In this document: piece after piece, positions 20,229 to 64,000 of the stretch
Layout: the number at the start of each line of letters is the position of its first letter
How positions within the stretch are numbered: position 1 is the first letter of the stretch
NCBI RefSeq assembly: GCF_028583425.1
Contig: NC_072795.1
Span: forward strand, 11,121,001 to 11,185,000
From: Eublepharis macularius
Taxonomy: Eukaryota; Chordata; Lepidosauria; Squamata; Eublepharidae
Reading direction: 5' to 3'
DNA length: 64,000 bases
The notes under the pieces: generated by a model
Databases searched by the model: none
Told to the model about the DNA's origin: nothing
Seen by the model: only the letters and a program-made list of their open reading frames with translations
Made by a program: the position numbers and the translations under genes

Positions 20229-23196
20229 CCATTAAATTTAACCAATATCTTTCCCCCAATTTTTGATTCAATTCCTGAAGTGGTAACAAATCCCCTTGAC
20301 CATTGTACATGTCCTTCACTCTAGTTATACCTTCCGCCTTAAGATCTTCCCAAAATTTCGGATTCATCTCCTTCTCCCAGATATACTTAAGTGGAGTCCA
20401 TTTTGAGTTCTGTGGCATCATAGCCGTTTTCCACCTCTTCCAAGCAATCAAGGCTATTTTTCTTGGGCCTTTTGCTTGTCTTATCTCCTTTTGCAGATCT
20501 CTAGTATAAATTCCATAACTACCTGCTCCCTTATTGATTGCAGATTCTAATCTTACCCACTTATCCCCTTTCCTCCATTCTAGCTCCATCAATGCTTTCA
20601 ACTGAAATGCATCATAATAAGCTTGTAAATGTGGGAGTCCCCATCCTAAATCATCTTGGGGCATATATACCAATTTTTTTGAGATTCTTGCTTTTTTCCG
20701 GCCGAACACCCAATTTTTAATATTTTCATCCCATTTCCCTATATCTTTCTGGTCCAGTTCTATTGGGAGTACCTGAAGTAGATATAACATCTTGGGTAAT
20801 ATAAACATTTTAACTGCTCTAATTTTCCCTAAAACACTCAAATGTTTATTCTTCCAATCCTTCAATTTCTTTGTTATCTTTGTCCAGACCTTATTATAAT
20901 TGATTTTTTGTAGCTTCTCTATGTTTCTAGTAAGATATACTCCTAAATATTTAATTTTACTTACTCCTGAATTCATCCCCGTTAGAACTAATATCTCTCT
21001 TTTAGTTTCCCTATCTACGTTAAGAAACATTATTTCAGATTTCTTAATATTGACACCAAGCCCCGAGCTTGACTTGAAATCTTCTAAAATAACTAGCAGT
21101 TCTCTTATTGCCTGTAGTGGATTACTTATTGTCAGCAGAATATCATCTGCAAAGAGATTTAACTTAAGTTCTTCCTTACCTATTTGAAATCCCTGAATTC
21201 TACCACTATTTCGAATCCCGTCTGCTAGGGGTTCCATTGCTAATGCAAATAGCATCGGGGATAATGGGCAACCTTGCTTTACTCCTCTCTGGATTGAAAT
21301 TTCTCTAGTATGTCTATCGTTTATTCTAATAACTGCTTTACCACCCCTATAAATTTCCCTTATAGTATTTAGGAACGGTCCAGTAAAACCAAATTTCTCC
21401 AATACCTGCATTAAATAATTATGATTTAAGGTGTCAAATGCCTTATAAACATCTAATTTTAGCAGAGCTAGGGTTTTCTTTTCTTTACCAAACAAAACAT
21501 TTAATATATTTCTCAATGGATGGGCTATAGATCTATTCTTGACAAAACCATATTGATCTTCCTTAACTAGTTTTGGTAAATGTTTTTCCACTCTATTAGC
21601 TAGAACTTTTGCGAATATTTTGTAATCTTGATTCAATAAACTAATTGGCCTATAAGAATTTGAATCTAAAGGGTCTCTCTGGGGTTTTAGAATTGGAAGG
21701 ATCTCAGCTTTCTTCCATGAATCTGGCATTTTACCTTCTTTTAATATATAGTTAAATAATCTTTGCATTTCTGGTATCAGTAACTCCGCCATTTCTTTAT
21801 AATATTCTGCAGTAAATCCGTCTAAACCAGGGGATTTTCTATTTTTTAGACCCTTTAATACTTCTGCTATTTCCTGTCGTGTGATATCTTTATTCAGGCT
21901 CTCCCTCTGTTCTGTCGTTAAATTGTTTTCTAACCGTTCATCAAATTTTTGATTTTCTCCAGATTTAAATAACTGTCGATAAAATCTAGCAAATTCCTCT
22001 CTTATCTGAGTATTCTTAAAAAGCTGTTTATCCCCATCCCCCTTGATGCATCCAATTTTTTGCTTTTCCTTCCTTGTCTTTAAGTAATTGGCCATTCTTT
22101 TCATTGTATTTATATTGATTCTGTGATATTCATTTTTCACTAATATTTCTTTCTTCCACATAGATAAAGAGTCTAAATTCTCTAGTTCTTTTTTAAGTTT
22201 TTTTAGGAGTTCTTGAGTCTGTCTACTGTAATTTTCCTGCAATTCATTTTGTTTTTGTATAATTTCACTTACTTTCCTGCTTCTTTCCTTATTGTTTTCC
22301 CTTCTAATTCTAATTTCTTTAGCAATATAAACTCCTCTTATGACTGCTTTAGCAGCATCCCAGAGCACTTCTTCTGTAACTGAGTTCCTATTTTCTCTAA
22401 AATAGAGCTCTATATCTCTTCTTAAATCCATCCGATCCTTCTCTGTTAACGGCATATTAGCCTTATATTTCCACATATTTTCTTTCTGGTCTTCGCTTAA
22501 TTTGAATTGTGCTATCAAAGGGGCATGATCCGAAATCCATATAGGTTCAGTTATTGTTTTCACCACCTCCGTCTCATTTGTTTCCTTTATCAAAATATAG
22601 TCTATATATGAAAAGGTCTTAGATTTATTAGAAAAATATGTAGGTTGTGGTGTTTTCCCTCCATAAGTAAATGCGTCCTTCAATTTCCATTTCTTAAGTT
22701 TCAAAGTTTTACTTTTCTTAAAGTCATAATTAACATCTCCTGCTACAACCAATTCCCCTTCGTAGAAATTCTGTAATTTCTGAAATACCTTGTTTAAAAA
22801 CCTTACTTGACCTGTATTTGGTGCGTATATAGAAGCTATTGTGAACTTCCTGTTGTTCAGCTTAAATTTCAAAAAAACATATCTCCCTTCTGAATCAAAT
22901 ATTTGATCTAATACTTGTATCTTTAAACCTGAGTGTACAAGGATAGCTACCCCTCTTGCCTTTTTAGTTCCTCTTGCCTCCACCTTTGTTTCCCATAATG
23001 GGGAATTCAGCAAAGGTTTCTTATCTTTTTTGCCTTTATGGGTTTCCTGTAGGCATACTATATTTATTCCCTGTTTTTTGATCAAATTTTTTAATCTGTA
23101 CCTCTTTAGATCTGAAGCCAATCCATTTATATTCAAAGAAAGTAATTTAATTATCTCAACCATTCTCTTTTGTAAATTTAATATATGTGTGCTCAT
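20209..23196 (-). CDS. L1-A ORF2 protein: endonuclease and reverse transcriptase
   Basis: 995 residues from ATG 23196. An AP-type endonuclease is at about 1-240: SLNINGL, CLQETHKG, GDVNYDF (GDFN in most L1s), SYIDYIL, and SDHAPLI with the catalytic D and H. The RT is at about 440-720: SPGLDGFTAEYY, SYRPISLLNQDYKIFAKVLA, LDVYKAFDT, GVKQGCPLSPMLF and FADDILL (catalytic). The frame stops early at 20209 because of an indel around a run of five C at 20226-20230; the cysteine-rich C-terminal region continues in another frame. The open catalytic core suggests recent activity, but this copy lacks a fused C-terminus. Confidence 0.93.
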   Translation of the reverse strand: MSTHILNLQKRMVEIIKLLSLNINGLASDLKRYRLKNLIKKQGINIVCLQETHKGKKDKKPLLNSPLWETKVEARGTKKARGVAILVHSGLKIQVLDQIFDSEGRYVFLKFKLNNRKFTIASIYAPNTGQVRFLNKVFQKLQNFYEGELVVAGDVNYDFKKSKTLKLKKWKLKDAFTYGGKTPQPTYFSNKSKTFSYIDYILIKETNETEVVKTITEPIWISDHAPLIAQFKLSEDQKENMWKYKANMPLTEKDRMDLRRDIELYFRENRNSVTEEVLWDAAKAVIRGVYIAKEIRIRRENNKERSRKVSEIIQKQNELQENYSRQTQELLKKLKKELENLDSLSMWKKEILVKNEYHRININTMKRMANYLKTRKEKQKIGCIKGDGDKQLFKNTQIREEFARFYRQLFKSGENQKFDERLENNLTTEQRESLNKDITRQEIAEVLKGLKNRKSPGLDGFTAEYYKEMAELLIPEMQRLFNYILKEGKMPDSWKKAEILPILKPQRDPLDSNSYRPISLLNQDYKIFAKVLANRVEKHLPKLVKEDQYGFVKNRSIAHPLRNILNVLFGKEKKTLALLKLDVYKAFDTLNHNYLMQVLEKFGFTGPFLNTIREIYRGGKAVIRINDRHTREISIQRGVKQGCPLSPMLFALAMEPLADGIRNSGRIQGFQIGKEELKLNLFADDILLTISNPLQAIRELLVILEDFKSSSGLGVNIKKSEIMFLNVDRETKREILVLTGMNSGVSKIKYLGVYLTRNIEKLQKINYNKVWTKITKKLKDWKNKHLSVLGKIRAVKMFILPKMLYLLQVLPIELDQKDIGKWDENIKNWVFGRKKARISKKLVYMPQDDLGWGLPHLQAYYDAFQLKALMELEWRKGDKWVRLESAINKGAGSYGIYTRDLQKEIRQAKGPRKIALIAWKRWKTAMMPQNSKWTPLKYIWEKEMNPKFWEDLKAEGITRVKDMYNGQGDLLPLQELNQKLGERYWLNLMGVTPVN

Positions 23197-23482
23197 TTCT
23201 GTCCTTTCTTACTTTGATGGTCACCCCCATTCCCCTTCCCCCTTCTCGAAGAGCATCCCCTAAGGGGTATACAAGTGACATACGCCTCCTGACCTCTTCG
23301 TTGCTTATTTGAGGGTCACGTTTCCATCCCCTCCTCCCTTATTATTTAGTTTAAGCATGTTTCAATAGAAGCCACCTTACTTATTTCATATTTTATCCAT
23401 TCACAATGAAAAAAATAAAAAATAAATTAACATCAGTGCTATATCTTCAAACAAAACCTTATTATGAAGTACCAGATGTAAC

Positions 23483-24328
23483 CTAAGAGCGACTAGTGTC
23501 TTTTCTCAAGCGCTTTGGCTTGCTTTGTAATGACTGGCTTGACCCCCCTTCTTCTTCTTCGGTGCTAGTTGTAGTAATATCAAAAGCTTCCTGTTGCTCA
23601 TCTTCTTGATCCTCCGTGTTTTCTGGTTCTAATGACGCCGTACTGATTCCCAGTCTCTCCATCATTCTCCTTGCCTCTTCTGGGTTTTTTGCACGTAAGA
23701 GTTTACCTTCTCTAAATACCAAAATTACCGCTGGGTATCCCCATGTAAACAATATTCCACTGTCAAAGAGTCTTTGAGTATAAGGTTTTAGCAATGCTCC
23801 TTGCTGCAGTGTCTCTGGAGAAAGGTCCTGTCTTATTATCACTTTAGAGCCATTAAACTGTAGGTCCTTCTGGCTTTTTAGCCTTTTATAAACAATGTCT
23901 CTTGTTTTCTCTCTTGCAAATGCCATAACAATGTCTCTTGGCTTTGCTCCCAGACCAGGTTTGGGACGGAGAGATCTGTGTGCTCTTTCTATTTCCTCTG
24001 GGCCAATTTTTATTCCATGTTGTTCAAACCATTCAGTTAGCTTTGCTTCCAAATCAGTCTTTAAGATATCTTCAGGAATGCCAGACAAACGAATGTTTCT
24101 CCTCCTTTGACGGTCATTTACAGAAGCTAATCTGCTGGTCAATTCCTTAATTTTGGCCTCATTAGCTTCAGCTTTCTTGGCTGCCTTGTCAGCAGTATTT
24201 TTTATGCTCTTAATTTCTAAGGCCATCTGTTTCAAGTCTTTCTTGAGTGCCTTAATATCACCCCTAACATTCTGTTCTGAGGTGGTGATAAGCTGCGTTA
24301 AATCTTTCAGCTCTTTTTTAGTCGCCAT
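23483..24328 (-). CDS. L1-A ORF1 protein (RNA-binding chaperone)
   Basis: 281 residues from ATG 24328. An N-terminal coiled coil (about 1-75, rich in K/E/L heptads) is followed by an RRM starting RRRNIRLSGIPE (about 85-160, with the A-x-R-x-x-R...KPRDIVMAF core) and a C-terminal domain with VIIRQDLSPET and YPAVILVFREGKL. The tail from about 225 is acidic, then basic (KRLRK). The protein would trimerise and coat L1 RNA. No defect seen. Confidence 0.92.
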   Translation of the reverse strand: MATKKELKDLTQLITTSEQNVRGDIKALKKDLKQMALEIKSIKNTADKAAKKAEANEAKIKELTSRLASVNDRQRRRNIRLSGIPEDILKTDLEAKLTEWFEQHGIKIGPEEIERAHRSLRPKPGLGAKPRDIVMAFAREKTRDIVYKRLKSQKDLQFNGSKVIIRQDLSPETLQQGALLKPYTQRLFDSGILFTWGYPAVILVFREGKLLRAKNPEEARRMMERLGISTASLEPENTEDQEDEQQEAFDITTTSTEEEEGGSSQSLQSKPKRLRKDTSRS

Positions 24329-24563
24329 TTTATACTTCTTTCCTTCTCCCCCAGCCCACGTCTAGGGAGTATAGAAGCAAAAGATATCTCTCACCTCCAA
24401 AGGCTCACAGAGAATACAACCTCTCTGGTTCTCTGGCACTTTTCCACAGATGTTTCAGACTGTTTTCCAAAGTTTATCTCTCTTCTTGGCAGCTTAATAA
24501 CAAATTTCTCCGGGAGGCAGTTTTGGGAGCGTCTTAACCGGATCGACGCATGCGCAGTTCCCC

Positions 24564-24583
24564 CCCATCACATTATCCAAGTT
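24564..24583. repeat. L1-A target site duplication, right copy
   Basis: 20 bp, identical to 19302-19321, marking the 5' end of the minus-strand L1. Confidence 0.93.
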
Positions 24584-25092
24584 AAAGTATATCATACTGA
24601 CTCCCAGACATGTAGTCAATCTAACTGCAAAGCAAAGTTGTATAGATTGAGTCTGGTTTTTCTTTTAAAGCAGCAGTTTAATTGCTATAGCGTAAGCTCA
24701 CCAGTGACTGGGAGCAATAGCAAGCATGAGGGGAAAGAGAAGATGGCACCATATGTGGGTGAAGAGGCTTGGAAAACCATACTCTCCCAAGTTCACTAGA
24801 ACCAAACCCACTTTGAGTATTTGAGCAAAGATTGTGAAAAAGCAAGTCTAGACAGTTGCAGAGCTGAGCCAAGGCAAACCCAGAAGGTGGACAACTACAT
24901 GACACTGTTTGGAACTTGCCCCGTCCCCCCCCCAAAAAAAACACTGCAGGTTTGGGGGGGTGTGGAGCAAGAGTTTGGTGTGAAAGTGACTTAAGTCATG
25001 CAGGTGGGCAGAGGTGCAGAACACTGAAATGCTTATGTTGATTTGAAAATGAAAAAGAATGTAATATTTATCTGTTTTTATCCAAACTCTAG
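24584..25092. other. End of P450 intron 1, nothing recognised
   Basis: Sequence before exon 2. The last 25 bases form the pyrimidine tract and CTCTAG acceptor. No other content recognised. Confidence 0.5.
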
Positions 25093-59416
<34,324 letters not shown>

Positions 59417-60583
59417 CCCATAACAATAATTACAGCAGCTTATTTGTTTTAAAAAAATTCTCCATTCATTTAAGTTTCATCCAATATTCTGCTAAGATTT
59501 GCTGTCCCAGAGTTTCTATATCCCATTAGCCTTATCTGAATTCATGTCCAAAGAAAGAATTCAGGCAGATCTATCTTGCTGCTAGTTGGTAAATCAGCCA
59601 CTAGCCCCTAAGAAATACCATTTTTCCTAATCTGTTGTGTAGGCACCTCTGTAAAGAGTTCTGGCAATTTATGAAAACAGAAGTCTGCAGGCTTTTCAAA
59701 GACAAAGCCTACTTGTTAAATAAATTCTTGCTTAATATTTACCTTCTCATCTTCTGGTGTATTATTAAAAGTGGTGCAGTGAATGGCAAAAGAAAGACAT
59801 CAGGATCGAGCTGAAAAAGGAAATTTACCTGCTGAGAAGATCAGCTGCGGAGTTTCTTGGGAAACAGTTTGTCAGTAACTATGACATGTCAAACCTGGGG
59901 AAGGAAACAGTAGCATGGTTGATAAAACTTTCAAATGATGCCCGTTTAGGAGACTTATAAATGAGGACTGAAGGTGTTTTACACATAAGCTTTAAATTAA
60001 TGCTGAGCCTCAGCCACACCAACGTTTCAACATTCTTTCATAGGAGAAAGTGGAGGGTGGACATCCTGATTGAATTAAAAGTTCCTTTAAACCTCAGACA
60101 CGGAGGGGAAAAAACCCACCCTGTGGCTGACACTGGCTGGTGAAAACTGTTCGCTACAGTGGGTTTTGTTGTGAGAAAGGTGGAGGCAGCTTGTAGAATA
60201 AAGTCCATTCGATGCCTGTTGTATAAGAAAAATGATGGATGGTTTGTTTTTACTGTTAAAAGAAATCCATATTTTGACAACAACAGTAGAGCAGGGATTC
60301 TAGCTAGCTTTCTAATTAGGGAATGGAGAGGGGTGCTGAGAGCACTTGTTGCTCTCTTGGAGGCGGATGGAAGAGGACCAAAGAGAAGGCAATGGCCGGA
60401 AGGAAAGAAGTCCCTGAGAGTAGCCATCTGTGAAAGAAACAGCAGCAGAACAGAAAAGAGGGAAGATGCCAGGGAATCTGAGCTGTCCACCTTACTAGCT
60501 CTACTGCCCACTCTGGAGTACTAGTATGCTTGATGCAAACAGGCATGTCACAGTCCTTCCTTCCTAATGAAAACAAGGGTATA
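59417..60583. other. 3' UTR and downstream sequence
   Basis: The first 300 bp is the probable 3' UTR of the P450 gene. Beyond it there is no supported gene; open frames at 60038-60520 overlap on both strands and have no domain. Confidence 0.45.
59719..59724 (+). promoter_or_regulatory. Candidate polyadenylation signal of the P450 gene
   Basis: AATAAA about 300 bp after the stop codon, the first canonical signal on this strand after exon 9. A 3' UTR of this size is normal for CYP2 genes. Assignment is by position only. Confidence 0.5.
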
Positions 60584-60591
60584 ATTCTGAT

Positions 60592-60851
60592 CAGGGCTTT
60601 TTTTCTGGGAGAAGAGGTGGTGGAACTCAGTGGGTTGCCCTCAGAGAAAATGGTCACATGGCTGGTGGCCCCACCCCCTGATCTCCAGACAGAGGGGAGT
60701 TTAGATTGCCCTCCACGCCACTTGGTGGCACGGAGGGCAATCTAAACTCCCCTCTGTCTGGAGATCAGAGGGCGGGGCCAGCAGCCATGTGACCATTTTC
60801 AAGAGGTTCCGGAACTCCGTTCCACCACGTTCCCGCTGAAAAAAAGCCCTG
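60592..60851. mobile_element. Foldback hAT-type MITE, CAGGGCTTTTTTTC ends
   Basis: 260 bp starting CAGGGCTTTTTTTC and ending GAAAAAAAGCCCTG, flanked by the perfect 8-bp duplication ATTCTGAT (60584-60591 and 60852-60859). The arms are complementary almost to the centre, for example TAGATTGCCCTCC and its complement on either side of about 60725. Confidence 0.88.
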
Positions 60852-61022
60852 ATTCTGATGACAGTTAAAAGGAGTTGGTACAAAATGTGACTCAGGCTCC
60901 TGGTCTAAAGTGCTTTGTTGGCACTTTGGACAATCAAATATTCAGTGCCTCATAATCTTGATTTTTTTTAACATAAATCTAATTAATGTAGAATTTTCCT
61001 AGTTTTATTATATTAACATTGT

Positions 61023-61222
61023 TGGTGGAGAGTGCCTTCAAGTCATAACTGACTTATAGAGATCTCTGGCGGCATCTTCATGGCAAGAGACTAACAGAGG
61101 TGGCTTGCCATTGCCTGCCTCTGCAACCCTAGTATTCTCTAGAGGACTCCCATCCAATTACAAACCAAGGCCGACCCTGCTTAGCTTCTGAGGTCTGACA
61201 AAATCAGGCTTGCCTGGGCTAT
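61023..61222 (-). mobile_element. 5S rRNA-derived SINE
   Basis: On the minus strand the head (61222-61145) reads like 5S rRNA: CAGAAGCTAAGCAGGGTCGG, then TTGGATGGGAG, the 5S internal control region. The body has GGCAATGGCAAGCCACCTCT and CTTGAAGGCAC, a tail common in squamate 5S SINEs. Confidence 0.82.
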
Positions 61223-61229
61223 ACTAATG

Positions 61230-61825
61230 TTAATCAACATTTACTGGCAGCCCTGAATCTTCCTAGCAAGGTCATAAATCAGAAAGCAAAGTTTATTCTA
61301 GTAACAATAAATCTGTTATGAACAAAGAGAACATAAATACAATGTGTGAAAGATAATTTTCAGTCATCACTACAAGGATTATACAGTTCATGACCGGGAA
61401 ACAATATGTAGTTCATGTTAAGCTTTGGACTGAGGTAAAATATTTACAGCTAGTTGCTGTGGTGGAATTCAGGCCACTAAAGGCCAAATTCAAGCATCTT
61501 TTCAGGTGGTTTTCTACTTTCCCTTGAGAATTATTGCAGAGATGCTTCAAAGAGAATACTAACTCTCCTGGCTGACTAGAAACCCTTTCTACCGACTCCT
61601 GACAGGCAAAATCTCTTCAGAGAGACTCTAATAAAACTCCTTCAGACGTTCTGTGGACGGGATGGATGTGAGGAGAACCACCAACGGACACTTCAACTGT
61701 CGCCCGGTTTGAAAATTCCTACCCCTTCACCCTCCCCACGTGCAAATTAGACTGTTGGCTTCTTAAACACAGCTGGACAAGCGTAAGGGCCACAAGAGTC
61801 AAAACCAAACATAACCTTTCCCCCC
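61230..61825. other. Non-coding, nothing recognised
   Basis: No gene or repeat recognised between the SINE and the next MITE. Confidence 0.4.
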
Positions 61826-61833
61826 TCTTCAGC

Positions 61834-62052
61834 TAGGGTTGCCAACATCCAGGTGGTAGCTAGAGTTCTCCAGGAATTACAACTGATCTCCAGACAACAG
61901 AGATTGGTTCCCCTGGAGAAAATGGCTGCTTTGGAGGGTGGACTCTATGGCAATATATCCTGCTAAGGTCCATCTCCTCTCCAAACCCACCCTCTCCAGG
62001 CGCCACCCCCCCAAATCTCCAGGAATTTCCCAACTTGGATCTGGCAACCTTA
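61834..62052 (+). mobile_element. hAT-type MITE, TAGGGTTGCC family, copy 1
   Basis: 219 bp, TAGGGTTGCCAAC to GGCAACCTTA, with perfect 8-bp duplication TCTTCAGC (61826-61833, 62053-62060). Interior: GATCTCCAGAC-AACAGAG and GGAGAAAATGGCTGCTTTGG. Confidence 0.9.
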
Positions 62053-62060
62053 TCTTCAGC

Positions 62061-62672
62061 CCAAACAGAATCTGAACTATTAATTGGCAGTCTCTGTTGA
62101 ACCCAAAAGGAGCAGAACCCTGAAGTAAATAGCCAGGCTGTCAAATCAAAACCAGGACATTGAGGCACATCCTGAACAGAAAGACCATCCTAGGATTTAG
62201 GCCAGTTGGGGCCTTGGCTAGGCCCTCTAGCCTGTAAGGGGCTAAAAAGCAGCAAGGTGAAGAAGTCAGCCCATAGCAACAGACTTGGAGGCCAATTGGT
62301 CTGAGGCTTGACTCTGCCTGGCTCCTTCTAAGTTGTGAAGTAAAACAAAAAGTATCTCTTCAAAGACCTATGAAAAAGTGTGTGACTGACTGCAGAAAGG
62401 GAAATGAAAACCTGTGAGCAAAAGCACAGCCGTTTTTTCTTGATAGCTTGAAATACAACACTGCTTTTGCTTGGCCTTGAAAGTAACTGTGCGGAGAAAT
62501 GCTTGGCCAGCCAGAGCAGAAGCAGTAAACAACTACTGGTCGAAACCAGCTAGATAATATGGGGACATTTCACTTAGAGTTAAAAAAAGAGGATGGGCCT
62601 TTTGTCTCAGCAAGAAGGTGAACTCTGTCTCAAAACGAAGCAAGTGGTATAAAAAGATGCTCCCCAGGGTGG
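62061..62672. other. Non-coding, nothing recognised
   Basis: No supported feature. Confidence 0.4.
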
Positions 62673-62680
62673 GCTCAGAG

Positions 62681-62852
62681 TAGGGTTGGGAAATTCCTGG
62701 AGATTTGGGGGGTGGGGCCTGGAGAGGGCATGTTTTGAGGAGGGGAGGGGACTCGGTGGGGTATAATCCCATAAAGTTCAACCTTCTGTTGCCTGGAGAT
62801 CAGTTGTAATTCCAGGAGATCTCCAGCTACCACCTGGAGGCTGGCAACCCTA
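62681..62852 (-). mobile_element. hAT-type MITE, TAGGGTTGCC family, copy 2
   Basis: 172 bp in the opposite orientation to copy 1, with a shorter middle. Perfect 8-bp duplication GCTCAGAG (62673-62680, 62853-62860). One end reads TAGGGTTGGG instead of TAGGGTTGCC. Confidence 0.9.
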
Positions 62853-62956
62853 GCTCAGAGTGTTTTTACTGGCTTGAAACTCTGTACCCCGTTATTTTTG
62901 GAATCAAATCTTTTCCCCTTCAAAGTTCTCCAAGTCTTGGTGTAATCATTGGGCAA

Positions 62957-63184
62957 TAGGGTTGCCAGCCTCCAGGTAGTGGCTGGAGATCTCCCGGGAT
63001 TACAACTGGTCTCCAGGCCACAGAGATCAGTTCACCTGGAGAAAATGGCTACTTTTGGGGTGAACTCTATGGAATCATGTCATGCCCAGGTCCTTTCCCT
63101 CCCCAAACCCCACTTTCTCCAGGTTTCTCCAGGTTTCACTCCCCAGATCTCCAGGAATTTCCCAACTTGGAGCTGGCAACCCTA
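62957..63184 (+). mobile_element. hAT-type MITE, TAGGGTTGCC family, copy 3
   Basis: 228 bp, TAGGGTTGCCAGCC to GGCAACCCTA, with perfect 8-bp duplication TTGGGCAA (62949-62956, 63185-63192). Highly similar to copy 1. Confidence 0.9.
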
Positions 63185-63297
63185 TTGGGCAAAGCACCAG
63201 GTCACGAACCTTGCTATTTTTGCAACCCACACCAACAAGTAATGAAAAATAAGCGGAAAATCTCTTAGTACTTAACATAATACTTACTCATCAGATA

Positions 63298-63605
63298 GGT
63301 AAAGGTAAAGGTAGTCCCCTGTGCAAGCACCGAGTCATTACTGACCTATGGGGGGGACGTCGCATCATGACATTTTCTTGGCAGACTTTTTGTTATGGAG
63401 TGGTTTGCCATTGCCTTCCCCAATCATCTAAATATACCCCCAGGAAACTGGGTACTCATTTTACCGACCTCGGAAGGATGGAAGGCTGAGTCAACCTTGA
63501 GCCGGCTGCCTGAACCCAGCTTCTGCCAGGATCCAACTCAGGTTGTGAGCAGCGCTTGGGCTGCAGTACTGCTGCTTACCACTCTGCACCATGGGGTTCT
63601 ATACT
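63298..63605 (-). mobile_element. tRNA-derived SINE, long type
   Basis: On the minus strand the head is AACCCCATGGTGCAGAGTGG-TAAGC (A box), then GAGTTGGATCC (weak B box), then a body with GGTCGGTAAAATGAGTACCC and a 3' part GGTCAGTAATGACTCGGTGC. A common reptile SINE form. Confidence 0.75.
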
Positions 63606-63731
63606 CACCAGATATACATCAAAATATACTGAATCCAATGACAAGAAACCATGAATAGCAAAAATACATAAATTTGTTGAGCTTCATGAAAAACATTTCA
63701 CATCACAAAGTATATTAGAAATTGCATGAGA

Positions 63732-64000
63732 CCTAGAGCTGCCAGTTCCCTGGGAGGGGGATCCCCCCTCTCAACCCCTACCCCCTGCCCCCACTCACCT
63801 GGCTGGTGGGAAGAAAAGGTGCTAGGAAACAGGTCTGAGATGCAAGAAGCCTCCCAAACTAGCATGCAGCAGGTGCACTACCCACAGACGCGATGATGTC
63901 ACTTCTAGAAGTGACATCATCGCTCCTGGTTGCGGGCATGCTCCCACCCTTCATAGCGGTCAAAATTGGCCACAATTGGCCCTTGTGAAGGGTGGAAGCA
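63732..64000. mobile_element. GC-rich hAT-type element, partial at window end
   Basis: Starts TAGAGCTGCCAGTTCC, like the end of 17437-18443, and contains CACTCACCTGGCTGG and the palindrome GATGATGTCACTTCTAGAAG. It runs off the window, so the other end and the duplication cannot be seen. Confidence 0.6.

Larger units (their letters stand above)
19322..24563 (-). mobile_element. Full-length L1 (L1-A), minus orientation
   Basis: About 5.24 kb flanked by an identical 20-bp duplication (19302-19321 and 24564-24583). The poly(A) tail appears as a T run right after the left duplication. Order on the minus strand: a short 5' UTR of about 235 bp, ORF1 (24328-23483), a 286-bp spacer, ORF2, 3' end. The target junction AAGTT/AAAG on the plus strand fits L1 endonuclease preference for TTTT/AA-like sites. 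The perfect duplication suggests a recent insertion. ORF2 carries a frameshift near its end. Confidence 0.95.

Noticed and set aside
60038..60657. Frames of 157, 121 and 113 codons downstream of the P450 gene
   Set aside because: They overlap on opposite strands, have no domain and no promoter or splice support.

Overview
This is vertebrate nuclear DNA, most likely from a squamate reptile (lizard or gecko type). The evidence is a spliced CYP2-type cytochrome P450 gene whose exons have canonical vertebrate lengths, surrounded by CR1, L2, two kinds of L1, a DIRS tyrosine-recombinase retrotransposon, tRNA-derived and 5S-derived SINEs typical of squamates, and many hAT-type MITEs. No species can be named from the sequence alone. 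Nothing bacterial is present.

The only host gene I can support is a cytochrome P450 family 2 gene on the + strand. Exons 2 to 9 lie at 25093-25255, 30330-30479, 34784-34944, 43706-43882, 51102-51243, 57571-57758, 58919-59060 and 59226-59416. Lengths are 163, 150, 161, 177, 142, 188, 142 and 191 bp, with GT/AG borders and compatible phases throughout. All eight exons are open and carry the P450 signatures (WxxxR, AGxDT, ExxR, heme-cysteine motif). Exon 1 was not found; it is in the repeat-rich first 25 kb or before the window.

Layout: 1-8.7 kb is non-coding with CR1 debris, one LTR with matching TSDs (3787-4695), a second LTR end (7270) and a foldback MITE (6431-6679). 8.7-14.4 kb is a minus-strand DIRS element with inverted terminal repeats, an internal complementary region, gag-like, RT/RNase H/methylase-like and tyrosine recombinase reading frames. 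14.5-15.6 kb is a further LTR. 17.4-18.4 kb is a GC-rich hAT-type element. 19.3-24.6 kb is a full-length minus-strand L1 with a 20-bp target duplication. From 25.1 kb on, the P450 introns hold a CR1 (25.8-28.3 kb), a 153-bp-arm inverted repeat (29.9-30.2 kb), an LTR (32.6-33.0 kb), an L2 (33.1-34.1 kb), and in intron 4 a three-level nest: an intact L1 (35.9-42.0 kb) inside a hAT element (35.7-42.8 kb) inside a SINE-like repeat. Intron 5 has a second copy of that hAT and an ORF1-only L1. Intron 6 has CR1, L1 and GC-rich foldback pieces. Downstream of the gene (59.4-64 kb) are a foldback hAT MITE, a 5S-derived SINE, three TAGGGTTGCC MITEs with perfect 8-bp duplications and a tRNA-derived SINE.

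The most unusual signals are: (1) the DIRS gag and pol frames lie in the same frame, split by one TGA in the strong readthrough context TGA-CTA-G, with no AUG before the RT core; (2) an apparently intact bicistronic L1 with an ATGA stop/start overlap; (3) a family of TAGGGTTGCC-ended hAT elements with perfect duplications, ranging from 172 bp to 1 kb.
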